Below are positions 1 to 6,565 of a stretch of DNA of 64,000 nucleotides, in pieces (position 1 is the stretch's first letter; every line of letters starts with the position of its first letter). The notes beneath the pieces were generated by a model. That model was given only the letters and a program-made list of their open reading frames with translations, made no database searches and was not told where the DNA came from. Made by a program: the position numbers and the translations under genes. This DNA is from Candidatus Hodarchaeota archaeon (lineage in GTDB: Archaea > Asgardarchaeota > Heimdallarchaeia > Hodarchaeales > Hodarchaeaceae): NCBI GenBank assembly GCA_016840035.1, contig JAEOTC010000154.1:1-64000 (forward strand), written 5' to 3'.

Positions 1-986
1 CCATTTTCTGCTTCGTCTACATACATTATTCGTCCTTTAATGAAATAAGCCCCCATATCTTTTGCCTGTTGATAGAATTCTTCGAAGCCTTTTCCTTGTG
101 CTCGGATATCTATATAGAAAGAAAATACATCGGCTAGTGGTAGGGCACCTAGTATCAATTGAGACTGTTTGATTGAGTACATACAACAAATTTGAGAACA
201 TAGTTCATTTCCAACAGTTTTATCACGACTTCCTACACAGTAAAGATAGGCAATTTTCCCTGGCTCCTTCCCATCTGACGGGCGTAATACTGCATTATAA
301 GGTCTAGTTGGAGCTAATAAACGATCCATTTGCATAGCCGTTATGATATTCTTACTTTGTCCAAATCCAAATTCTGGTTTTAATGTGGCATCAAATAATT
401 CAAATCCAGTTGCAAGTAAGACTGATTTGACACGGACATTCTTAATAACAGGCTTTTGAAGGAAATTGATCGCGGAGGTTGGACATACTTTTTCACATTG
501 ACCACAAAATATACAATTTTCGATATCGATCACTGATTTCTTTGGGACTGCAATATCAAAGGCGATATACACTGCTTTCCTTCCCCTCATATGATATTGA
601 AATTCATCACTAACTATTACAGGACATTCCATCTCGCAGAGTGAACAACCTGTACAATCATCCCATTCGACATATTTTGGTTTTTGAATAATTTTTCCCC
701 GAAAATCGGCTTCATCATGTTTGACGACTTCTTCAATTTCAGAGTAAGCCGAAAGTGTAATATTTGGGTGATATACAGCACTTGCCATTTTTGGAGTCGC
801 AATACAAGCCGAACAATCAAGAGTAGGGAAAACTTTACTTAATTGTGCCATTATTCCTCCAACAGTTGGGGATTTATCCACAAGTAAGACATTTCGACCT
901 GCATCACCTAATGTGAGGGCTGCTTCTATTCCAGCAATTCCTGCTCCAATAATCAATGTATCATAATCTTCACAATCTTCATTCAT
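1..986 (-). CDS. hdrA: HdrA-like FAD/iron-sulfur protein (3' end cut by left edge)
   Basis: I translated about 328 residues of the minus strand from the ATG at 986; the frame stays open to base 1, so the C-terminus lies outside the window. It is the flavin subunit type of heterodisulfide reductase, which splits or merges electron pairs on FAD. Visible are the dinucleotide fold GAGIAG (14-19), the HdrA segment FPTLDCSAC (53-61), two [4Fe-4S] sets (C111/114/117/121 and C158/161/164/168) and the cysteine-rich CSQICCM stretch near residue 285. It begins directly at the FAD domain, so the N-terminal thioredoxin-reductase-like domain of long HdrAs is absent, as in the first half of the fused HdrA at 14.4-17.6 kb. 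It lies 11 bases downstream of the MvhD-like gene and is probably cotranscribed with it. Which HdrBC it serves is not visible. Confidence 0.9.
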   Translation of the reverse strand, partial: MNEDCEDYDTLIIGAGIAGIEAALTLGDAGRNVLLVDKSPTVGGIMAQLSKVFPTLDCSACIATPKMASAVYHPNITLSAYSEIEEVVKHDEADFRGKIIQKPKYVEWDDCTGCSLCEMECPVIVSDEFQYHMRGRKAVYIAFDIAVPKKSVIDIENCIFCGQCEKVCPTSAINFLQKPVIKNVRVKSVLLATGFELFDATLKPEFGFGQSKNIITAMQMDRLLAPTRPYNAVLRPSDGKEPGKIAYLYCVGSRDKTVGNELCSQICCMYSIKQSQLILGALPLADVFSFYIDIRAQGKGFEEFYQQAKDMGAYFIKGRIMYVDEAEN

Positions 987-997
987 AACAGCTACTC

Positions 998-1405
998 CTA
1001 AGTAGTAGATAATTCCTGTAATTTTTCAGAAAAGGTTTTAACATGATTTAAAAATGGTTCAACACAGACAGAGCATATTGCTGCCATTTTCAATCTATTC
1101 ACATCAATTTCATGACTTTCTAAAAGTTCAACTGCCTCACGTACTCGATCAGAAGTTTTTTGAGGACATTCCTCTGTAAAAGGACAATCTCCCCCATCTG
1201 CGGTGATGAATACACCATCAAAACCACTCTGAAGTGCAAGGAGAACATAATCGGCTCTTACCATACTCGAACATGGAACCCGAATTATTGAAGTTGAAGG
1301 AGAATAATGCTTGTGCAATAATCCAGTCTGATCAACAGCTGGATCAGAGATTAAAGTTGTTGTAAATATAAGAATTTTGGGTTTTACTTTCTCACTACTG
1401 GTCAT
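998..1405 (-). CDS. Divergent MvhD/FlpD-like protein
   Basis: This 135-residue protein resembles MvhD, the [2Fe-2S] subunit that passes electrons between a hydrogenase or dehydrogenase and HdrA. Matching parts are PCSSMVRAD (44-52, compare MCSGRVD in the standard MvhD at 14.0-14.4 kb), FDGVFITADGGDC (62-74, compare ADGVMVAGCHPGDC) and CSVC (111-114). The N-terminal CNWCSY pair of normal MvhD is missing, replaced by TTTLISDP, and the GCH cysteine is also lost. The usual [2Fe-2S] site is therefore incomplete, or uses C45, C74, C80, C111 and C114. It precedes the truncated HdrA gene by 11 bases. Family membership is likely; function as a normal electron carrier is uncertain. Confidence 0.72.
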   Translation of the reverse strand: MTSSEKVKPKILIFTTTLISDPAVDQTGLLHKHYSPSTSIIRVPCSSMVRADYVLLALQSGFDGVFITADGGDCPFTEECPQKTSDRVREAVELLESHEIDVNRLKMAAICSVCVEPFLNHVKTFSEKLQELSTT

Positions 1406-1473
1406 CTACATCACATAAATCGTCTAATAAGAGAAACTTTGACTCTTTCTAAATTTTCTTTGGATTTAATAAT

Positions 1474-1506
1474 AAAAAAAGAAAGGGGAAGGTAACCACC
1501 TCTTTC
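1474..1506 (-). terminator. Hairpin plus oligo-T terminator of the dsrE-tusA transcript
   Basis: Read on the minus strand, an interrupted stem (GAAAGAGG with CCCCTTTC, loop about TGGTTACCTT) is followed at once by seven Ts (1480-1474). It lies 12 bases past the TusA stop codon. It separates the dsrE-tusA transcript from the MvhD-like/HdrA pair downstream. Confidence 0.6.
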
Positions 1507-1517
1507 GTTAAATATAA

Positions 1518-1766
1518 TCAACGTTTTCGTTTAACAAATATCTTGAAGTAACCCTTGTCTTCAACGTCACCTAAATATTCATGGCCAATCTTTTTACACC
1601 ATAGAGGGATATCTCTTTTTGTACCTGCATCTGCAGACCAAACTTCAAGAACACCATCCATAGGAACCTTTGTCATCGCTTTTTTTGCAGCTAATAAAGG
1701 GCCTGGACAACTCTCAGCGCGCGCATCAACCAAGTGGTCTGATTTTATATTATCTACATCTGACAT
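1518..1766 (-). CDS. tusA: TusA-family sulfur carrier protein (copy 1)
   Basis: This 82-residue protein carries the TusA motif CPGP at 20-23, where the first Cys holds a persulfide handed between sulfurtransferases. A second conserved Cys lies in PLWC (C57), as in copy 2. I chose the ATG at 1766 because GGTGAT precedes it by a normal spacing; an ATG at 1778 and a longer frame to 1862 overlapping the upstream gene are less likely. The gene follows dsrE by 28 bases and is read with it. TusA, DsrE and HdrA proteins act together in known sulfur relays such as sHdr- and Dsr-linked pathways; that this set does so is inferred. Confidence 0.9.
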   Translation of the reverse strand: MSDVDNIKSDHLVDARAESCPGPLLAAKKAMTKVPMDGVLEVWSADAGTKRDIPLWCKKIGHEYLGDVEDKGYFKIFVKRKR

Positions 1767-1794
1767 TTTTATCACCATTTCAATTACTTTGTAT

Positions 1795-2220
1795 TCAAAT
1801 AAAGTAAGTTGCTTTTGATTGTGTACTGGTCCATACGATTTCTCCAGCACCAACAATATCATCGACGAATTCTAAATTCTCTAAATCGGCGCTCCATGCT
1901 TTTCCACAAGCAGCGCAAACATAAATCTTTACTTGACCCATTTCTTTTGCTTGTTTGATCATTTCGTACCAAGGAGAAATTCCACCTTTCATAATAAGAT
2001 CTTTGAACTTCTCATCGGTATATTCGAGATGTTCACTTAACGTGTTATCTTTTCCAATTACATCCTTTTTAAAGGCATAAGTTCCCCATAGCATAAGATA
2101 TATGTCAACAGAATAATCCATCGCTATAGCAGCATTCGTCAAAATCGCCATACCAATTAGTCGATCTATTGTTCCAGAAAATACGACCATAGTTATCTTT
2201 TCTTCTTCTTCTGACTCCAT
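1795..2220 (-). CDS. DsrE-family (DsrE/DsrF/DsrE2-like) sulfurtransferase
   Basis: The 141-residue protein fits the DsrE superfamily: an N-terminal strand and helix (MVVFSGTIDRLIGMAI, 11-26), a middle segment with WGTYAF, and the C-terminal VCAACGKAW (101-109) whose Cys residues (C102, C105) are positioned like the persulfide cysteine of DsrE2-type proteins. Such proteins pass sulfane sulfur to or from TusA. It is the first gene of the dsrE-tusA unit and is divergent from the second tusA and the YeeE transporter across a 442-base gap. The ATG at 2220 lacks a strong Shine-Dalgarno sequence, so a short leader is possible. Family call is firm; the donor and acceptor are unknown. Confidence 0.85.
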   Translation of the reverse strand: MESEEEEKITMVVFSGTIDRLIGMAILTNAAIAMDYSVDIYLMLWGTYAFKKDVIGKDNTLSEHLEYTDEKFKDLIMKGGISPWYEMIKQAKEMGQVKIYVCAACGKAWSADLENLEFVDDIVGAGEIVWTSTQSKATYFI

Positions 2221-2662
2221 TTTCTACAACTCTTATCGGTTTAACAAGAAAAAATACTTTGTTTCAGAAAATTACGTTGTTAATTATGCGCTAATAACTC
2301 TCCGTTTTTAACTTTTCGTATAAAGTCACAATATAATTACTTGTGGATGAATTAAGAGTAGCTACTACTCATTTCATCTATACTAGTAGTAAGTATCATA
2401 AAAGAATAATCTATTGTGAATAATTATGTAAAATTGAAGACGGAAGGTTTTTAACAACATTTATTTTCCGTTGTTAACTTGACGTAAATAACTTGGGGTT
2501 ATTAGCATATTGCGCTATTACTCTTATTTCTCTGTTTGGAGCTAGTATTAACCATTTAAATATGTCAGTAATCCTAAAAGCTATTTACTTTGGATAATTA
2601 AAAAACAAACCAATAAATTAGATAATTAGAAACAAATCAATTAATTAAAGGATAGATATAGA
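2221..2662. other. Intergenic region between divergent sulfur genes
   Basis: This AT-rich 442-base gap lies between divergent dsrE and tusA (copy 2). I found no convincing reading frame or RNA. It must hold both promoters and contains the inverted repeat listed separately at 2363-2391. Confidence 0.5.
2363..2391. promoter_or_regulatory. Inverted repeat, candidate operator
   Basis: TACTACT (2363-2369) and its exact complement AGTAGTA (2385-2391) are separated by 15 bases. Next to the left arm is the palindrome AGTAGCTACT and overlapping the right arm is TACTAGTA. It sits between the divergent dsrE and tusA/yeeE transcripts, where an operator for shared control would be expected. The ArsR-type protein encoded at 4336 is a possible binder, but this is only a guess from position. 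Confidence 0.35.
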
Positions 2663-2896
2663 ATGGTTGATATTGACATGACATTGGACTGCCAAGGTTT
2701 ATCTTGTCCAATGCCGATCGTAAAATTAAACGCAACAATCAAGAAGATAGAAGTAGGACAGGTTCTAGAGATGATTGGAACTGATCCTGGATCAAAGAAG
2801 GACGTACCTTTGTGGTGCAAACGAAAAGGCAATGAATTACTAGAGACAATCGAAGAAGGCGGTATTTTCAGATTTATTATCCAACGTAAAAAATGA
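2663..2896 (+). CDS. tusA: TusA-family sulfur carrier protein (copy 2)
   Basis: A 77-residue TusA-type protein with CPMP at 15-18 (persulfide Cys C15) and a second Cys in PLWC (C52). The body (VGQVLEMIGTDPGSKKDVPLWC) closely parallels copy 1, so the two are paralogues. It begins with an ATG preceded by AAAGGAT and ends 9 bases before the YeeE/TsuA transporter gene. TusA-YeeE pairs are common, and YeeE/TsuA imports thiosulfate whose sulfur can be loaded on TusA. The likely role is acceptor of imported sulfane sulfur in the cytoplasm. Confidence 0.92.
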   Translation: MVDIDMTLDCQGLSCPMPIVKLNATIKKIEVGQVLEMIGTDPGSKKDVPLWCKRKGNELLETIEEGGIFRFIIQRKK

Positions 2897-2905
2897 GGAA
2901 TTTTT

Positions 2906-4156
2906 ATGTCAGAAGATGGAATGTTTTCAGAAGTAAAGGAAGTTCTGTTTGGCGATTCATGGAAGATGTGGGTCGGGGCAATTGTACTATCTTTTTTGAG
3001 TATATGCCTCTTCATTATCATATCCCCATGGGGTGCCTCTGGCGGTGTTCTTAACTGGGGTGAACAAATAATTAAACCCATAATGAACGAAACTGCTACA
3101 GAAATTACCAAACATCGATACGCAATGCTGAATATTATGATCGTGATCGGTGCGCTTTCGAGTGCATTGATGGCGAAACAATTTGCGATTCGAATTCCTC
3201 CACTCGGTGAACTCGTAAAAGGGTTAGTCGGTGGTGTATTAATTGGAGTTGGAGCCATCATTGGAAGCTCCTGTACTCTAGGTGGTTTCTACAGTGGATG
3301 GCCAGCCATGTCATTTGGTGCCTTTATCTTTACCCTTGGGTTAGCAGTTGGAACTTTCATTGCTGTTCTCTACCTAATGTGGGAAGCAGATAAATACCCA
3401 GGGATTAGTGGTGGTGCAACTAAAACTTTCTTAGGTGCTGCTGGTTGGCAACCAATTGTTGGAGTTTTAGTCTTCATCGTGGGACTGCTAATGCTATTCT
3501 TATTCCCCACAACCCCTGAAAAGCTTCTTGAAGGGTCAGCAGTGATGTTAGGTTTTGCATTCATTGGTTTACTGATCGGCTGGGTACTCCAACGATCACG
3601 ATTCTGCATTGTCAGAGCCTTGAGAGAACCTTTTATGACTGGTGAAACCTCTGCAGCTAAAGCAGTCATGGTAGGAATTATTGTAGGTCTAATTGGGTTT
3701 GTTACCATTAAGTTCTTTGGAGTATTCTTCCCCTTAAGCTTTGGAGGTACTGGAACAACTGGTTATGCTCAATCCATGTTTGTTTTTGGTAATGTTTGGA
3801 TCTCTGGTTTACTTGGTGGTATCATTTTCGGAATTGGTATGACTATTGCAGGTGGATGCGTTGTCGGTTCTCTTTGGAGATCAGGCGAAGGCCAAGTAAA
3901 ACTTTGGTTCTCTGTCATTGGAATGACTATCGCTATGCCCCTAACAAACTCCTTTAAGAACCAATTCTTAGAGTGGACTGGTGGACAAGCCAATATTACT
4001 GATGCAATGTACCTTCCTACTATTATTGGTGACTTTGTTGATAATGATCTCTTCCTTAGTTACCTTGGTGGTGTTCTTTTCGTTTTAGTTGCTATTGCTA
4101 TCTGGTATGTAATTATCAAATGGAACGAAAAATCAGGTAAATTGTCCCGAATGTAA
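2906..4156 (+). CDS. YeeE/YedE (TsuA-type) sulfur-compound transporter
   Basis: The 416-residue membrane protein has about ten hydrophobic segments and the three cysteine motifs of the YeeE/YedE family: SCTLGG (C123), RSRFC (C234) and GGCVVGS (C318). In TsuA such cysteines relay thiosulfate through the membrane. The two halves repeat, each ending in a GG..IG.G....GGC-like loop, as usual for this family. It is read with tusA copy 2 (9-base gap) and ends just before a strong terminator hairpin. Substrate is inferred as thiosulfate or a related sulfur compound; the family call is firm. Confidence 0.9.
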   Translation: MSEDGMFSEVKEVLFGDSWKMWVGAIVLSFLSICLFIIISPWGASGGVLNWGEQIIKPIMNETATEITKHRYAMLNIMIVIGALSSALMAKQFAIRIPPLGELVKGLVGGVLIGVGAIIGSSCTLGGFYSGWPAMSFGAFIFTLGLAVGTFIAVLYLMWEADKYPGISGGATKTFLGAAGWQPIVGVLVFIVGLLMLFLFPTTPEKLLEGSAVMLGFAFIGLLIGWVLQRSRFCIVRALREPFMTGETSAAKAVMVGIIVGLIGFVTIKFFGVFFPLSFGGTGTTGYAQSMFVFGNVWISGLLGGIIFGIGMTIAGGCVVGSLWRSGEGQVKLWFSVIGMTIAMPLTNSFKNQFLEWTGGQANITDAMYLPTIIGDFVDNDLFLSYLGGVLFVLVAIAIWYVIIKWNEKSGKLSRM

Positions 4157-4180
4157 GAATTTTCCAAAAAAATACAGTAA

Positions 4181-4217
4181 GAAAGGAGGGTTTCAATCCT
4201 CCTTTCACCTTTTTTTC
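4181..4217 (+). terminator. Strong hairpin terminator after yeeE
   Basis: A perfect 9-bp stem, GAAAGGAGG (4181-4189) with CCTCCTTTC (4198-4206) and an 8-base loop, is followed by ACC and seven Ts. It closes the tusA-yeeE transcript before the ArsR gene. Confidence 0.75.
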
Positions 4218-4335
4218 AGAAAGAGTGAGTATTTTTAGTAAAGTAAGGTAAATATATTCTAAATTCAAATCAATAAAATATCAAATACCAAAATCGAATT
4301 GTAATAATAAAAATCGGAATTTGTGGAAATAATAA

Positions 4336-5121
4336 ATGGACAACTTTAGTTGCAGTCTTGATCATCCGATATTCGAAATCCTTTCGAATAAAACTCGTTT
4401 AGAAATTCTACGGATGATTGCATGTGAACAAAATTATGGGAGTAGAATTGCATCAATTCTAAATATCTCTGCTCCAGCTATCCATCGTCATCTGAAATTT
4501 CTCTCTCAAGAAATTAAAGATGATAATATGGAGGATTTTAGTTATATAAAACCGTCATATACAACAAGCGAAAGTTATTCTGGACATAAAGGTGCCGAAG
4601 CCACAGTTTATGAAATTGGAACTAAAATGTATTTTTCCTTTGCGTTATACCCAAATTTTATTCAATCTCATGCCTTTCTTGTAGGCGCTGAAGCATCTTT
4701 AAATGAAAATACTTCCAATAACCTCGATGATGACATACAGGGACGTGAGAAACATAAAAACCTAAGTTCTAATAGAAGTATAGAAGAATATTCCAAGCTT
4801 TTCAACAAAATACAGGAAAAAAACGAAAAAATCAGAGATCTTGAAACCCAGATAATGAATATTCTTGAAGAAAAAAACGACTTAATGAAAGATATCGATT
4901 CCTCCATCCAGAAAAGTTCCTCACTTTCATTCGACGAACGAGTTAGCCTACGTCTGATGGCGTGTCAAGGACCAGTATGCATTCCCAACTTACCTGAACT
5001 TCTTCGTCAGGATGTTGAAGTTACAAAGAAAAATCTTATCAACCTTAAACTCAGAGGTTGGTTCTCAAAATTTGAAGATGAAGTTCAGAATGGAATCAAA
5101 AATATCCCAGAGGTTGAATAG
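4336..5121 (+). CDS. ArsR-type winged-helix regulator with long coiled-coil tail
   Basis: The N-terminus is a typical ArsR DNA-binding domain: LSNKTRLEILRMI (17-29) followed by SRIASILNISAPAIHRHLKFL as the recognition helix region. The 261-residue length is well above the roughly 100 of simple ArsR proteins. Residues about 150-190 form a charged coiled coil (EKNEKIRDLETQIMNILEEKN), probably for dimerisation, and a C-terminal helical part may be a second helix-turn-helix-like domain. It stands alone between the sulfur-transport genes and the hydrogenase/Hdr operon, convergent with the latter, so either could be its target. Four Cys residues near both ends (C5, C30 and a C..PVC pair around 210-216) could sense metal or redox state, which is a guess. 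Confidence 0.75.
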   Translation: MDNFSCSLDHPIFEILSNKTRLEILRMIACEQNYGSRIASILNISAPAIHRHLKFLSQEIKDDNMEDFSYIKPSYTTSESYSGHKGAEATVYEIGTKMYFSFALYPNFIQSHAFLVGAEASLNENTSNNLDDDIQGREKHKNLSSNRSIEEYSKLFNKIQEKNEKIRDLETQIMNILEEKNDLMKDIDSSIQKSSSLSFDERVSLRLMACQGPVCIPNLPELLRQDVEVTKKNLINLKLRGWFSKFEDEVQNGIKNIPEVE

Positions 5122-5165
5122 TTCTTTTCTGTGAAATACGACTAAAAAAAAAGAGAGGGGGAAGA

Positions 5166-6038
5166 TTAAGCAGTTAGCTTATCTAATACTTCTTGGACCT
5201 TAATTGTGTGCATCTTGAAGCCAGCACTGAAATCAAGACCTATTGCAAGTCCTAAAAGTTCAGCATAGAAGAAAACGGGAAGAGTAGTCTTTTCAAAATG
5301 CTTAGTCATAAGTCTTTGACCGATATCATATGATACATAACAGGTGGGACAGACAGTTACAAGTGCATCTGCATTTGCTAACTCAGCACCTACGATTTTC
5401 TCATGAGCAATCTTGAGAGCTGCATCCATATCTGTTGTTCGCGTACCAGCCCCACAACAGGCCAGTTTGTTAAGATATGGAACTGTTTCAGCACCTAATG
5501 CCTCTAATAAGTGATCCAATTTTTGAGGAAGTTCAGGATTATCAACCTGCATGATATCTGTGGGTTTTAGGAAATGACAACCATTGTGGGAAGCTATTTT
5601 AATCCCTGAAAGAGGATTAGTAACTTTTTGTGCAATCTTGTCAATACCAATCTCAGTGTATAGAAATTCGGCAAAATGGTTAATTTTTATTGTTCCTTTA
5701 AATTCCCGATCTACATCCTTTAAATGCTCATTCACCTTAGATTTAAGGTCCGGGTCATTTTTCAAGTGAGTATTTATAATTTTTAGCGATTCAAAACACC
5801 CACTACAAGCTGTAAGAATGTCCAGACCTTCTTCTTCAGCTAAACATAGATTTCGTGCTCCTAAAGTATGCCAAGCCACACTATCGAATGCTTGAACACC
5901 ACCAGGATCTGGACAACAAGCAAACGGTAAGTCTACAAGTTCTACGTCGAATATTGGTAAAGTTTTACGCAAAGAGGTTTCAATGAACGGTACACGATAG
6001 GGAATAGTACATCCAACAAAAAAAGCATATTTAGACAT
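5166..6038 (-). CDS. hdrB: Heterodisulfide reductase subunit B
   Basis: The 290-residue protein has two CCG domains that bind the noncubane [4Fe-4S] clusters where disulfides are cleaved. The first is C10, C41-C42, C78 and C81; the second is C153, C194-C195, C230 and C233. Length and layout match HdrB. Its ATG overlaps the TAA of hdrC by one base, so the genes are translationally coupled. It is the last gene of the operon mvhG-mvhA-hdrA/mvhD-hdrC-hdrB and is followed by a run of Ts on the minus strand (5142-5150) that could end transcription. The physiological disulfide is unknown, since no methyl-coenzyme M reductase genes are in the window. Confidence 0.95.
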   Translation of the reverse strand: MSKYAFFVGCTIPYRVPFIETSLRKTLPIFDVELVDLPFACCPDPGGVQAFDSVAWHTLGARNLCLAEEEGLDILTACSGCFESLKIINTHLKNDPDLKSKVNEHLKDVDREFKGTIKINHFAEFLYTEIGIDKIAQKVTNPLSGIKIASHNGCHFLKPTDIMQVDNPELPQKLDHLLEALGAETVPYLNKLACCGAGTRTTDMDAALKIAHEKIVGAELANADALVTVCPTCYVSYDIGQRLMTKHFEKTTLPVFFYAELLGLAIGLDFSAGFKMHTIKVQEVLDKLTA

Positions 6039-6535
6039 TATTTTGCATCCTCCTTTAGAGCATTGAGTTTAGCTATCACTCCTGTAACTTCCATAAGCTT
6101 TTGAATTTCAGTCATATCAGGAGGAGGTATTTCTGGCAGTTCAAGCTTGTCCCTTTTCCTCAGAGCTGATGTTGATTTTGCTGCAGTAATCCCAGTTTCC
6201 AATATTGCAGTCATTTCAGTGATAATCCCAGGTGGAGCATTTTTGATTTTCACAGCGATATTTTTCATGTCGTTTATAACATGACAAATATCAATCCCTT
6301 GTGGACAACGGGTACTGCAAGTATAGCATCCTGTGCAGTACCAAATTTGTTGTTCATCGAATATTTCCGCAGAAATGTCCCCTGCAAGTAATTTTTCCAT
6401 AACTCGACGGGGATTAAAACTTGAGTACTGCTTAAACACAGGACAACCACCAGCGCAAGTTCCACATTGGTAACACAGCTTTACTTTGTCATAGAGGTCT
6501 TTAAATTCTTCTTTGAGTTCAGTTGTTAAAGTCAT
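6038..6535 (-). CDS. hdrC: Heterodisulfide reductase subunit C
   Basis: The 165-residue iron-sulfur protein has two [4Fe-4S] motifs, C21/24/27/31 and C67/70/73/77, with the spacing CxxCxxCxxxC. Between them is the HdrC signature SFNPRRVMEKLLAG (39-52). It conducts electrons from HdrA to the noncubane clusters of HdrB. Its stop codon overlaps the hdrB start, and it follows the hdrA-mvhD fusion by 30 bases. It is a short soluble HdrC without the membrane segments of HdrE-type partners. Confidence 0.95.
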   Translation of the reverse strand: MTLTTELKEEFKDLYDKVKLCYQCGTCAGGCPVFKQYSSFNPRRVMEKLLAGDISAEIFDEQQIWYCTGCYTCSTRCPQGIDICHVINDMKNIAVKIKNAPPGIITEMTAILETGITAAKSTSALRKRDKLELPEIPPPDMTEIQKLMEVTGVIAKLNALKEDAK

Positions 6536-6565
6536 TTCTTTTTCTCACCAAGCCTTTCTATGTAC

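Noticed and set aside
1555-1818. 87-codon frame on the plus strand opposite tusA and dsrE
   Set aside because: It lies antisense to clearly conserved tusA and has no ribosome site or recognisable product.
2641-3261. 206-codon minus-strand frame over tusA copy 2 and yeeE
   Set aside because: It mirrors coding bias of the transporter on the other strand; the product is low complexity in Ser/Pro/Ile.
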